NCBI GenBank assembly: GCA_030430165.1
Contig: JAUIGL010000070.1
Coordinates: 1 to 33,703 of the forward strand
Source: a bacterium
Lineage (GTDB): Bacteria; Desulfobacterota; Binatia; HRBIN30; CADEER01
Reading direction: 5' to 3'
Length of the DNA: 33,703 nt
Positions 7,994 to 19,040 of the stretch are shown one piece after another. The notes below the pieces were generated by a model. That model saw only the letters and a program-made list of their open reading frames with translations. It was not told where the DNA came from and did no database searches. Every line of letters begins with the position of its first letter. Positions within the stretch are counted from its first letter, which is position 1. Both the position numbers and the translations under genes were made by a program.

Positions 7994-8021
7994 GATGGCT
8001 CGTTGTCGGGCCGCCCCGATG

Positions 8022-8906
8022 TCACTTCGGGTGCGCAACTGCCCACAACACGTTGCCGGGGATCAGCAGGCTGAGCGGTGCGGCGAGGGCGGTAGCGACC
8101 GTCGTCGGACCGAACGGTGAGTAGGTCGCTTCTCGATACCCGTTGACCCGCAAGTAGCGGTAGAGGTTCGCAAGTAGCGTCGCCGTGGTACTTCTCCCTC
8201 CTGCGACGAGCTCGAGGCCGGCGCGTTCGCACAGCAGCTGCAGCGATTCGCGATCGAAGTGCCAGAGATGCCGCGGCGGGTCCCAGAGGTACCAGGATCG
8301 GCCGAAGAGGCGTCGCTCGACGCAGTCGACGTTGGGGACGACGATGTAGAAGTGGCTCGCGCCGTAACCTGCCAGATGGCGCAGCATTGCGACGGGGTCG
8401 CGGACGTGTTCGAGGACGTGGCGCAACACCACCAGGTAGGGGCTGGGGGCGGGGGGCTGGTCGAGCTGGAACGACTCGAAGTCGAAGCGCACGTAGGGAA
8501 TGCCGAGCTCGCCGTCTCGCAGGGATGCCGGCACGGCGTTGCTCGCGTCGGCGGCGACGACCTCGTGGCCCGCGCGCTTGGCGGCGACTGCGAAATCGCC
8601 ACTGCCGCAGCCTACGTCGAGGATGGTCGCGCGATCCGAGTAGCGGGCGGCGAGACGAAGCTCGCGGCCGAGCTGTATCGATCGCAACCACGAGAACAGA
8701 ACACTGTCGTGCTGCGTCATCGTGCTCGCCAGATCGGTCGCGTAGGAGGGCGCGAGGTCGGCCGGAACCGGAGCGGTGCGCCGCACGCCGCAGTCGGGGC
8801 AGCGCTCGATGGTGAAGTGGTCGGTGGTGTCGGTGGCCCGCAGGTCGAGCACGGGTTCCGCTGCCTCGGGGGTGCCGCACAGCGGGCAGCCCGGAGACCC
8901 GGTCAC
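8022..8906 (-). CDS. Class I SAM-dependent methyltransferase with N-terminal zinc ribbon
   Basis: 294 aa. The N-terminus has two CxxC pairs (Cys7/Cys10 in GCPLCG and Cys36/Cys39 in RCPDCG), a probable Zn ribbon. A Rossmann methyltransferase domain follows, with motif I ILDVGCGSG (95-103), an acidic residue after VVAADAS, and a VLRHVLEHVRDP motif typical of Methyltransf_11/23 proteins. PPRHLWHFDRESL and a hydrophobic C-terminal stretch follow. The GTG at 8906 was chosen because it overlaps the stop of the radical SAM gene as GTGA, with GGAGG about ten bases upstream. It is the last gene of the four-gene coupled operon 12311-8022. This architecture is common among methyltransferases in polysaccharide and natural-product clusters. 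The acceptor is unknown. Confidence 0.9.
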   Translation of the reverse strand: MTGSPGCPLCGTPEAAEPVLDLRATDTTDHFTIERCPDCGVRRTAPVPADLAPSYATDLASTMTQHDSVLFSWLRSIQLGRELRLAARYSDRATILDVGCGSGDFAVAAKRAGHEVVAADASNAVPASLRDGELGIPYVRFDFESFQLDQPPAPSPYLVVLRHVLEHVRDPVAMLRHLAGYGASHFYIVVPNVDCVERRLFGRSWYLWDPPRHLWHFDRESLQLLCERAGLELVAGGRSTTATLLANLYRYLRVNGYREATYSPFGPTTVATALAAPLSLLIPGNVLWAVAHPK

Positions 8907-10390
8907 GAGCCGGCGTCCTCCGCTGCGGCGTCCGCCAGGCTGCGGCCGCCGTGCCGGAAGTCGAGCATGTGACCGACCGCGATCTTGGCTCCGTGCGCGT
9001 AGTAGCGCACGTCTTCCCAGCTGCGCACCGAGAGCACCTTGCGGGCGATGAAGCGCGGCGACATGAAGACGCTGTACAGGCCGGTCACCATCTCCATCAG
9101 CTCGTCGTCGGCGATCGGCGTGTGCATGGCAGGGCGGGTCATGTCGTACTTTTCCCACTGGTCGCCGAACTTGAGCCAGCCCTCGCGCCGCGCCTCCTCG
9201 AACAGTGGTGTGCCCGGGTAGGGGATGACGATCGTCGCCTGGATCGTGTCGGCGTAGCCGTCGCTGAACAGCTGCTGCGCCAGGTCGAGGGTGCGGCGCG
9301 CGTCATCCTTCGACTCCCAGGGGTAGCCGACCATCGTCGTCAGGTGCGGGCACAGACCGGCTTCCTTGGCTTCCTTGCAGCCGCGCACCATGGCTTCGAC
9401 CGAGGTTCCCTTGTTGAGTCGGTCGAGGGTGTGCTGGTTGGCCGACTCGATGCCGAGCTTGAGCAGGCGAAAGCCGGCCCGGGCCATCTTGTCGTAGTCC
9501 CGCCTGCGCAGGGCGTCGATTCGCATGTTGCAGGAGAAGTAGGCCTCGCGATCGTAGCCGCGCTCGATCATCCCCTTGCAGAAGGTGTCGAGGAAGGCGC
9601 CGATGGGGAAGGTTCCGGTGTCGTCGAAGATCTCGCGGACCTGGTAGCGCTCGAGGATCATGCCGATCTCGTCGAGCAGCGACGATGCGGGCCGGGTGCC
9701 GAAGCTCGGCCACAAGCTGGTCCAGCTGCAGAACGTGCACGTCGGATGCCAGCAGTCGCGGCCGACCATGGTGAAGGTGCACGGCTTGTAGTAGAGGTGC
9801 TCGGCGTAGAGCCACCACTTGGTCAGCTCGCGGTCGAGGAACGGGCGATCTCCGTAGTCGCGCTTGCCCAGCGCGAACACGCCGGTGTCGCGGATCTCGT
9901 CGTCGTCGCGGTACCAGATGCCTGGGACGAGCGGTCCGGTCCCGTCGATGTGCTCGGCGATGCTGAGCAGCCCGGCGTCGAACTCTCCGCCGGTCAGCAC
10001 GTAGTCGACCGGCGACCGTTCCAGACTCTCACGCGGGAACGCCGTCACGTGATCTCCCATGATGACGAGCTTGGTGCGTGGGGCGATCGACTTCAGATCG
10101 CGCAGGATCCGCCAGTGCTGCTTGACGACGGGAGTCTTGGTCTCAATCGCCAGCAGGTCGGGTTGCTCGCGCTCGACGAGCGCGCGGTATTCCTCGTAGC
10201 TCCACTCCTCGGCGACGCCGTCGGCCCAAATCACCTCGTGGCCGCGGTGGGCGAGCATGGTCGCCGCCGTGGCCACGACCATCGGGTAGATGTACGTCGG
10301 GTTGGAGAACCACTCGAACTGTCGGTTCTGGCCCAGGGTCGGCTGGCCGCGCGGGCTCTCGAGCGGGGGGTAGCCGATCGTGATCTTCAT
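8903..10390 (-). CDS. B12-binding-domain radical SAM enzyme
   Basis: 495 aa. The N-terminal ~150 residues form a cobalamin-binding-like domain (ATMLAHRGHEVIWADG, then VIMGDHVTAFPRESL near 109-123, and VLTGGEFDAGLL). The radical SAM barrel starts near 200. The cluster-binding cysteines are Cys213, Cys218 and Cys221 in GRDCWHPTCTFCSW, a CX4CX2C spacing instead of the usual CX3CX2C. Barrel motifs follow: IFDDTGTFP, a substrate/SAM strand FSCNMRIDAL, LLKLGIESANQHTLDRLNKG and MVGYPWESKDD. Such enzymes often methylate unactivated carbon or phosphorus or rearrange lipids; the precise reaction cannot be told here. The ATG at 10390 overlaps the glycosyltransferase stop as ATGA and has GGAGG nine bases upstream. 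It is the third gene of the coupled operon. Confidence 0.92.
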   Translation of the reverse strand: MKITIGYPPLESPRGQPTLGQNRQFEWFSNPTYIYPMVVATAATMLAHRGHEVIWADGVAEEWSYEEYRALVEREQPDLLAIETKTPVVKQHWRILRDLKSIAPRTKLVIMGDHVTAFPRESLERSPVDYVLTGGEFDAGLLSIAEHIDGTGPLVPGIWYRDDDEIRDTGVFALGKRDYGDRPFLDRELTKWWLYAEHLYYKPCTFTMVGRDCWHPTCTFCSWTSLWPSFGTRPASSLLDEIGMILERYQVREIFDDTGTFPIGAFLDTFCKGMIERGYDREAYFSCNMRIDALRRRDYDKMARAGFRLLKLGIESANQHTLDRLNKGTSVEAMVRGCKEAKEAGLCPHLTTMVGYPWESKDDARRTLDLAQQLFSDGYADTIQATIVIPYPGTPLFEEARREGWLKFGDQWEKYDMTRPAMHTPIADDELMEMVTGLYSVFMSPRFIARKVLSVRSWEDVRYYAHGAKIAVGHMLDFRHGGRSLADAAAEDAGS

Positions 10391-11391
10391 CGGCGTAGCC
10401 TCCGCGGCGGAACCACGCCGGACCAGGCGCCGGGGCGAGCTTCGAATGCGCCGGGTCGCCGGTGATTGCTGGGGCGAAAGGCGTTGCGCATCGATTCGAA
10501 GAGGAGCCCGGCGGGATAGGTGGTGTGGATGACCGGGAAGACGGCGGGCATGAGGAGTGCGGCCGCATCCCTCTCGCGTGCTGCGGTTGCGACGGCGATC
10601 GCAACGCCGCCGAGGGCGTAGGCGAGCAGCGGCAGTGCCAGTCCGGGCCACCACAGCGCCAGTGGCGAGAGCGCGAAGTAGAGGAGGACGAGGCACGGAA
10701 AACTGTGGGTCGCCGCGGGCACCACCGATTGCTCGATGCGGGTCTGGCGCGCCCGCCCGCGCCCATAGCCGAAGCACTGCGCCCCCAGCGACCGCAGCGA
10801 CGGGCGCCGTCTGTGGCCGACGACGATCGCCGGGTCGTAGGCGATCTTGCCGCCGCCGCGCTCGATCCGATGCAGCAGCGCGGTCTCTTCGTTGGGCCAT
10901 AGCCGTTCGTCGAAGGGGCCCCACCGATCGAACGCTCTCCTGGTTACGAAGAGGTTGGCCGAGGTCAGGTCGAGTTGGGTCGCGTCGAGCTTGATCGGCG
11001 CCCTGCGAAAGCGGCGGTAGGTGCGGAGCGATCCGAACCGCGATCCCAGGGCGTAACCGATCGCCCTCCCGCACGCGTGCTCGTCGTCGAGGTTGAGTTG
11101 CGGACCCCCCACCGCGTCGTATTCGGGATGCGCACGGAAGAAGGCGGCGGCCCTGGCGAGCCAATCGGGCGAGACGACGCAGTCGTCGTCGGTGAACGCG
11201 AGTACCGCGGCGCGTGCGCGGCGCGCGCAGTGGTTGCGGTTGCGGGACGCGTTCGGACCGCGGCCGACCAGGACCTCGTGCGTGTGACCGGGATGGCTGG
11301 TCGGTTGCAGCGAGCCCAGGACCAACGGGTCTCGTTGCGGGCCGACCGGCACGATGATCGAGAAGTCGGGCAGCCGCGGATCGGAGGTCAT
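10387..11391 (-). CDS. Family 2 glycosyltransferase, membrane-associated
   Basis: 334-aa GT-A fold glycosyltransferase. It has an N-terminal FSIIVPVGPQRDP strand, GPNASRNRNHCARRARAAVLAF, the nucleotide-sugar/metal motif TDDDCVVSPDW (DDD at 68-70), VGGPQL, a GPFDERLWPNEETALLHR acceptor/base motif, and then hydrophobic helices in about 235-300 that should hold it to the inner membrane. The ATG at 11391 overlaps the upstream methyltransferase stop as ATGA, and its own stop overlaps the radical SAM start, so synthesis of the four products is probably coupled. It transfers a sugar to an unknown acceptor. The N-terminal strand is shorter than in many GT2 enzymes, and the GRGPNASRNRNH loop is its most characteristic region. 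Confidence 0.9.
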   Translation of the reverse strand: MTSDPRLPDFSIIVPVGPQRDPLVLGSLQPTSHPGHTHEVLVGRGPNASRNRNHCARRARAAVLAFTDDDCVVSPDWLARAAAFFRAHPEYDAVGGPQLNLDDEHACGRAIGYALGSRFGSLRTYRRFRRAPIKLDATQLDLTSANLFVTRRAFDRWGPFDERLWPNEETALLHRIERGGGKIAYDPAIVVGHRRRPSLRSLGAQCFGYGRGRARQTRIEQSVVPAATHSFPCLVLLYFALSPLALWWPGLALPLLAYALGGVAIAVATAARERDAAALLMPAVFPVIHTTYPAGLLFESMRNAFRPSNHRRPGAFEARPGAWSGVVPPRRLRR

Positions 11392-12311
11392 CGCGTCCGC
11401 CGATCGGGAGACGCCGCGGCCTCTGGTTTGCGAACAACGCCGATGCCCTTGAAGACGGTGCCGCGCGTGTGATGGCGCTGCTGAAAGCGCCAGAATGCGC
11501 GATTCCAGAAGACGTCGTCGCTTAGGAGAAAGCCGCCGCCGCTCAGATGCGGCCACGCGGCTTCCATCTCGGCCGACATGTTCTCGGTGGTGTGCAGGCT
11601 GTCGTGAAAGAACAGCTCCACTTGCCGTAGCTCGGCGAGCACCGGTGCGAGCAAGGTGCAGCTCTCGCCGAGGTGAAGCGTCCACCGCCGGCGCAGCTCG
11701 CCGGGAACCAGCCAGCCGGGATCTCTTCCCGCCGGCAGCGCCTCGTAACGCATCTTGTCGGTGCTAGCTCGTACGGCGGAGCGCGCCGGAAGGTCGATCG
11801 AATGCAGGTGTCCGTGCCGATTGTCGCGCAGGCCCTTGAGGATGAAGGCCGAGCTGAAGCCGTCGAAGACCCCGGTCTCGACCACCGCCGACGGGCGCAG
11901 TAAGCGGGTCAGGTAGTAGAGGAAGCGAAGCCCGGGTTCGTGGTCGCCGGCGGCGGTATGGCCGATCAGGGTGATTCCCGCGCCGCGGGCGCGTTGGTGG
12001 GCCGCCTCGATCTCCGTCGCGAACTCCCGATCGCCGTTCAACTCGCCGCGGATCCTCTCGAACGTCGCGGCGTCGAGGTCGAAGTAGCGCCGCAGCAGCT
12101 CGAAATCGTCCGTCTCGGCGACCGAGTGCAGAGTGGAGAGAACGCTGGAATAGTGCAGCTTTGCCAGGCGTCGCGGGTCGGCGAGGGCGCGTCGCGCCCG
12201 GTAAAGGGGAAACGCCAGGCGGTGGCTCAGCGAGGGCGAAGTGCGTCCTGGTGAGGCGTTGTGGATGCGCGCTTGCTTCGCTTCCTCGGGCTTCACTGTC
12301 GCCGCGCTCAT
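11388..12311 (-). CDS. Class I SAM-dependent methyltransferase (Methyltransf_24-like)
   Basis: 307 aa, first gene of the coupled four-gene operon. A basic helical N-terminal region (about 1-110) precedes a Rossmann domain with motif I VVETGVFDGFSSAFI (143-157), HLHSIDLPAR as the acidic ribose-binding strand, and FFHDSLHTTENMSAEMEAAWPHLSGGGFLLSDDV in the C-terminal half. The HDSLH and GG.LLSDD phrases are typical of the Methyltransf_24 group found with sugar, macrolide and cephalosporin-hydroxylase-like proteins. The start ATG at 12311 follows AAGGGGGAACG. Divergent transcription from the radical SAM gene at 12464 leaves 152 bp for two promoters. The substrate is unknown; the context suggests the same molecule handled by the GT2 and radical SAM enzyme. 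Confidence 0.86.
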   Translation of the reverse strand: MSAATVKPEEAKQARIHNASPGRTSPSLSHRLAFPLYRARRALADPRRLAKLHYSSVLSTLHSVAETDDFELLRRYFDLDAATFERIRGELNGDREFATEIEAAHQRARGAGITLIGHTAAGDHEPGLRFLYYLTRLLRPSAVVETGVFDGFSSAFILKGLRDNRHGHLHSIDLPARSAVRASTDKMRYEALPAGRDPGWLVPGELRRRWTLHLGESCTLLAPVLAELRQVELFFHDSLHTTENMSAEMEAAWPHLSGGGFLLSDDVFWNRAFWRFQQRHHTRGTVFKGIGVVRKPEAAASPDRRTR

Positions 12312-12463
12312 CGTTCCCCCTTACCTTGCATGAGCTGAGTGCGGTGGGACGCTAGCACGGGCAGACGCGTTTCTGCCAATATCGGCCCGAGCTGAATAGA
12401 GACGGGTGCATTTTCCGGCCGGGCGGCACCGCCGGCAGGCCGGTTCGAAGCGACGGCGTCGAT

Positions 12464-13504
12464 ATGAAACTGTCCAACACGGAGAAGTTGTCTCTCTACG
12501 GCCTTGCCGGTTCCAATCTGCTCGGACTCGTGGGCAAGCGCACGCACCCGCCGGCGATCATCTGGGTGCTGACGCGACGCTGCTTCTACGAATGCTCGCA
12601 CTGCGATTCGTGGCGCGACGAAACGCCGATCGATCTGGCAATGCTGGAGGTCGTTGCCGGCAAGATCGCACAGGCGCGAACCAAGATCGTCGCGCTCTCC
12701 GGCGGTGAGCCGATGATGGTGAAGACCCTCGAGCCGATCGTCGAGCGCCTCAAGAGCGCGGGGAAGAAAGTCTCGATCAACACCAACGGTCACTTGCTGG
12801 AGGAAAACGCCGACTGGGTCGTGCGACTCGGTGTCGACCACGTGCAAGTCAGCGTCGACGGGCACACCGCCGAGTTGCACGATTCGATTCGCCGCCGGCA
12901 TGGATCGTTCGACAAGATCCTGCGCGGCATCGACCGGGTGCGTCGCCTGCGAGGCAGCGGCATTCCGAAGGTGTCGGTCTGCGCCACCGTGATGAAGGAC
13001 AACTTCGAGCACCTGCGAGAGCTGGTCGAGCGCTTCGACGAGGTGGCAGACGCTGTCGAGCTGCAGCCCGTGCACGACAGTCCTGGGCTCCTGGCGACCG
13101 CAGGGGCGCAACCCTTCTCGGGCGAGGATCGCCCCGCCGTCCGCCGCGAGCTCAATCGCCTGGTGTCCGATGGCGGCGTTTTCGACGACGGCTTCTATCG
13201 CAATTTCGAGCGCTTCCTGTTCGAGCCGGACTCGATGCAGCACCTCGCCACCGATCACTGCATGCCGATGATCTTCAATACGCTGACCGTCCGCGACCGC
13301 GGCGAAGCCTACATCTGCCGCTATCCTCTCGGCCACAGCCTCGCCGAAGAGAGCGTGGCGGACGTGTGGAGCTCGGCCGAACGATGGCAACTCTACCGCC
13401 GGCTCTCCGAGCAGGGGTGCGGCCAGCCGTGTTGGATTCGCTGCAACATTCATCCGTCGCCGGCGCCGGGGCGCGCGCTGAAGAAGGTCGCCTGGTCTTG
13501 GTGA
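12464..13504 (+). CDS. Radical SAM protein with SPASM/twitch-like C-terminus
   Basis: 346 aa. The canonical cluster motif is CFYECSHC (Cys40, Cys44, Cys47), preceded by IIWVLTRRC. SAM-binding strands follow: IVALSGGEPMM (the GGE motif), SINTNGHLL, HVQVSVDGH and VSVCATVMKDN. The C-terminal region carries further cysteines (ATDHCMP, AYICRYPLG, and the CGQPCWIRC cluster), as in SPASM or twitch domains that bind an auxiliary Fe-S cluster. SPASM proteins often modify peptides or carry out sugar and cofactor chemistry. I found no obvious precursor peptide in the 152-bp gap upstream. It is divergent from the methyl/glycosyl/radical SAM operon and 81 bp before the GH2 lipoprotein gene, so it may be the fifth member of that cluster. 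No strong Shine-Dalgarno sequence precedes the ATG. Confidence 0.9.
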   Translation: MKLSNTEKLSLYGLAGSNLLGLVGKRTHPPAIIWVLTRRCFYECSHCDSWRDETPIDLAMLEVVAGKIAQARTKIVALSGGEPMMVKTLEPIVERLKSAGKKVSINTNGHLLEENADWVVRLGVDHVQVSVDGHTAELHDSIRRRHGSFDKILRGIDRVRRLRGSGIPKVSVCATVMKDNFEHLRELVERFDEVADAVELQPVHDSPGLLATAGAQPFSGEDRPAVRRELNRLVSDGGVFDDGFYRNFERFLFEPDSMQHLATDHCMPMIFNTLTVRDRGEAYICRYPLGHSLAEESVADVWSSAERWQLYRRLSEQGCGQPCWIRCNIHPSPAPGRALKKVAWSW

Positions 13505-13573
13505 CCTCATCCGGGCGGCCGCGGTTGCAGGGCGCCCGGGGCACGACGGCTTGACCGCGCCGGGGTGGGGTGA

Positions 13574-16837
<3,264 letters not shown>

Positions 16838-16842
16838 GCTCA

Positions 16843-16900
16843 GTGATTGGCGATTGGCGATTGGCACCGCCGCCTGCCCGCCGGACCAATCACCAGTCAC
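16843..16900. repeat. GATTGG-periodic inverted repeat between convergent genes
   Basis: GATTGG occurs three times at 7-bp steps (16845, 16852, 16859) and the space ends with CCAATCACCAGTCAC. GTGATTGG (16843-16850) pairs perfectly with CCAATCAC (16886-16893). It lies between the lacZ-type and acyl-CoA dehydrogenase stops and may serve as a bidirectional transcription-end hairpin or be one copy of a dispersed intergenic repeat. Confidence 0.55.
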
Positions 16901-16912
16901 TTCTGTCGCAGG

Positions 16913-18127
16913 CTACCGGTCCTTGTACTTTGCCAACTCGAGGCGGGCGACCATGCCGCGGTGCACTTCGTCGGGGCCGTCGGCGAGGCGCAGGGCGCGG
17001 GCCATGCCCATCAGCATGGTCAGCTCCCGGTCGGCGACGCCCTCGCCGCCGTGGATCTGGATGGCGGCGTCGACCACCGATTGCAGGACGTTTGGCGCGA
17101 TCACTTTGATCGCCGAGATGTCGACCAGGGCGCCGAAGGTGCCGTGCGTGTCGAGGGCCCAGGCGGCCTTCAGGGTCAGCAGACGCGCCTGGTCGATCGC
17201 CATGCGGGCGTTGGCGATGATGTCGCGATTGCCGCCGAGGTTGGCCAGGGTCTTGCCGAAGGCGACGCGGTCGACGGCGCGCAGGCAGAGTCGTTCGAGG
17301 GCGCGCTCGGCGGCGCCGATGGCGCGCATGCAGTGGTGGATGCGGCCGGGACCGAGCCGTCCCTGGGCGATCTCGAAGCCGCGGCCCGGGCCGGCGATGA
17401 CGTGGTCGAGTGGAACTCGCACGTCGTCGTAGACGATCTCGGCGTGGCCGTGCGGCTCACTCAGGTGGCCGAACACCGGCAGCATGCGGACGATCTCGAC
17501 CCCCGGGGTGTCGACCGGTACCAGCACCATCGAGTGGCGCTGGTGGCGCTCGGCTTCGGGGTCGGTGACGCCCATGAAGATGAGGAACTTGCAGCGCGGG
17601 TCTCCGGCGCCGCTGGTCCACCACTTCTGTCCGTTGATGACGATCTCGTCGCCGACCACCTCGCAGGTCGCTTTCATGTTGGTCGCGTCGCTCGAAGCGA
17701 CCGCCGGCTCGGTCATCGAGAAGCCTGAGCGGATCTCGCCTGCGAGGAGCGGCTCGAGCCAGCGCTTCTTCTGTTCCGGCGAGCCGTACTTGATCAGCAC
17801 CTCGGCGTTGCCGGTGTCGGGCGCGCTGCAGTTGAACACCTCCGGCGCGAGGAAGCTGCGACCGGTGACCTCGGCGACGGCGGCGTAGTCGCGGTTGTTC
17901 AGTCCGGCGCCGTATTCCTCGTCCGGCAGGAACAGATTCCACAAACCGAGACGGCGCGCCTCCTGCTTGAGCTCCTCGAGGATCGGCGGAATGCGCCACT
18001 TGCGCCAGTCGTCTGTGTGGACGAGCTGGTCGGTGTAGGTCTGCTCGTTGGGAACGATCCGCTCGACCACGAAGCGTTGGACCTGGTCCACCACTTCGCG
18101 GGCACGCTCAGAATGCTCGAAATCCAT
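16913..18127 (-). CDS. Acyl-CoA dehydrogenase, ACAD10/11-like
   Basis: 404 aa flavoprotein dehydrogenase. The N-terminal half has [16 protein letters not shown], and [16 protein letters not shown] (136-151) is the form seen in the ACAD10/ACAD11 branch rather than the usual TEPx[21 protein letters not shown] follows, with [15 protein letters not shown] in the C-terminal domain. At the catalytic position [11 protein letters not shown] replaces YEGT, so the aligned residue is Asp383, not Glu. ACAD10/11 homologues in other organisms act on unusual acyl groups, including 4-hydroxy fatty acyl-CoAs; whether that holds here is inference. The ATG at 18127 has GGAGG eight bases upstream. It is transcribed divergently from the PPOX flavoprotein with inverted repeats in the shared 155-bp gap. 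Confidence 0.94.
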   Translation of the reverse strand: MDFEHSERAREVVDQVQRFVVERIVPNEQTYTDQLVHTDDWRKWRIPPILEELKQEARRLGLWNLFLPDEEYGAGLNNRDYAAVAEVTGRSFLAPEVFNCSAPDTGNAEVLIKYGSPEQKKRWLEPLLAGEIRSGFSMTEPAVASSDATNMKATCEVVGDEIVINGQKWWTSGAGDPRCKFLIFMGVTDPEAERHQRHSMVLVPVDTPGVEIVRMLPVFGHLSEPHGHAEIVYDDVRVPLDHVIAGPGRGFEIAQGRLGPGRIHHCMRAIGAAERALERLCLRAVDRVAFGKTLANLGGNRDIIANARMAIDQARLLTLKAAWALDTHGTFGALVDISAIKVIAPNVLQSVVDAAIQIHGGEGVADRELTMLMGMARALRLADGPDEVHRGMVARLELAKYKDR

Positions 18128-18142
18128 CGCGCTTCCTCCGTT

Positions 18143-18199
18143 AGATCGGTCGCGACTCACCTCGAGTCGGCGCCGGGTCGAGGCAATCGCAACCGATCT
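18143..18199. promoter_or_regulatory. Inverted repeats in divergent promoter region
   Basis: AGATCGGTCGCGA (18143-18155) and TCGCAACCGATCT (18187-18199) are inverted copies matching at 12 of 13 positions. A separate short palindrome, CGACTC-N5-GAGTCG, occupies 18153-18169. They sit between the dehydrogenase (start 18127) and the PPOX gene (start 18283) and could be paired operator sites or alternative hairpins. Confidence 0.4.
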
Positions 18200-18282
18200 G
18201 GGAACGCAAGCGCGGGCGCCGTTGCAATGCCGCGCGGGGTCAGCCACCCTGCGCGCGTTTCCATGACAGGAGGGGAGAGTCC

Positions 18283-18720
18283 ATGCCCGCACCGATGACC
18301 AAAGCCGAGCGCGAAGAGTTCCTCGCCGGCGTCCACGTCGGCATCGTCAGCGTTGCCGAGCCGGGGCGCGGTCCGCTCACGGTGCCGATCTGGTACCTCT
18401 ACGAACCCGGCGGCGAGGTCGTTCTCATCACTCCGCCCGACTCGCGCAAGGGCCGCTTGATGGAGGTCGGAACCCGCATCGGATTCTGCGTTCAAACCGA
18501 GGAGCTTCCGCCGAAGTACGTCAGCGTCGAGGGGCCGATCGTGTCGATCGAGAAGGCCGAGGTCGACGGCGACGTCCGGCCATTGACGCATCGCTACCTC
18601 GGCAAAGAAGTCGGCGACGGTTACGTCGACGCAACCCGCCCGGACGGAACCACCCCCGAGGTGGTCATCCGCATGCGCCCCGAGCGCTGGTTCTCGCGCG
18701 ACTTCACCAAGCAGGCCTAG
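18283..18720 (+). CDS. Pyridoxamine 5'-phosphate oxidase-fold flavin/F420-binding protein
   Basis: 145-aa split-barrel protein of the PPOX-like superfamily. The pattern at the start ([52 protein letters not shown]) is the usual FMN- or F420-binding strand pair with P-I-W-Y, followed by [21 protein letters not shown] and a C-terminal [12 protein letters not shown]. Members include F420-dependent reductases, FMN flavoredoxins and heme-binding proteins; the sequence does not tell which. The ATG at 18283 has AGGAGGGGAGAG upstream. It is divergent from the ACAD10/11-like gene and shares its control region, so a linked redox role is plausible but unproven. Confidence 0.85.
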   Translation: MPAPMTKAEREEFLAGVHVGIVSVAEPGRGPLTVPIWYLYEPGGEVVLITPPDSRKGRLMEVGTRIGFCVQTEELPPKYVSVEGPIVSIEKAEVDGDVRPLTHRYLGKEVGDGYVDATRPDGTTPEVVIRMRPERWFSRDFTKQA

Positions 18721-18866
18721 AGGCCTGGCCGAAAAATGGACTCCAGCTGCAAATCGTCATCCATCCGCGATCGCTGCGTCGCCGTGCGCCGGTTGATCGG
18801 CGAGACGCGCCGCTTCTTTGAACCTCCGCGTTTCGTTCGCTATGTCGGACGAGGAGGGCTTCGCGC

Positions 18867-19040
18867 GTGTGGGTTTGGCGTAGGGCGATCGTTGCGGTCA
18901 TTGGTTTCGTCGTTTCGGTGTCGGCCGCGGCGGCGCTCGATCGCCCGAATGTGCTGATCGACTGGCAACACGGCGAGGCGGGCCGCCTGATCTACGACTG
19001 CGAGCCGGTGCAACTGTTGGGCGGTGGCGCGTGCCGGTGA
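18867..19040 (+). CDS. Small secreted protein, 57 aa, unrecognised
   Basis: Short gene starting at GTG 18867 with GAGGAGGG eight bases upstream. The product has a basic n-region (WVWRR), a hydrophobic core (AIVAVIGFVVSVSAAAA) ending in a plausible signal-peptidase site, and a mature tail of about 33 residues containing DWQHGEAGRLIYDC and two cysteines (IYDC and GGACR) that could form one disulfide. Its TGA stop overlaps the downstream membrane-protein start as GTGA (19037-19040), implying translational coupling. I know of no matching family. The good Shine-Dalgarno sequence, signal peptide and overlap together argue it is a real gene that length cut-offs would miss. It may be a partner of the membrane protein. 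Confidence 0.6.
   Translation: MWVWRRAIVAVIGFVVSVSAAAALDRPNVLIDWQHGEAGRLIYDCEPVQLLGGGACR

Noticed and set aside
7991..8004. 14-bp word AGGATGGCTCGTTG also found near 27397
   Set aside because: A 14-bp match in a GC-rich 33.7-kb window is expected by chance a few times, and the flanks differ.
8907..9158. Upstream extension of the zinc-ribbon methyltransferase to 9158
   Set aside because: The added residues are Arg/His-rich, match no methyltransferase, and the GTG at 8906 overlaps the previous stop in the same way as its neighbours.
8951..10465. 504-codon plus-strand frame over the B12-type radical SAM gene
   Set aside because: Composition (Val/Arg/Asp-rich) and lack of motifs show it is the antisense shadow of the radical SAM gene.
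12312..12463. RiPP precursor peptide next to the SPASM-like radical SAM gene
   Set aside because: The 152-bp divergent gap has no short frame with a ribosome-binding site and leader/core layout; only a GC-rich imperfect hairpin (about 12414-12442) is present.
18736..18957. 73-codon plus-strand frame upstream of the small secreted protein
   Set aside because: Arg/Cys-rich with no signal or motif; it overlaps the better supported 18867-19040 frame, which has the ribosome-binding site and signal peptide.
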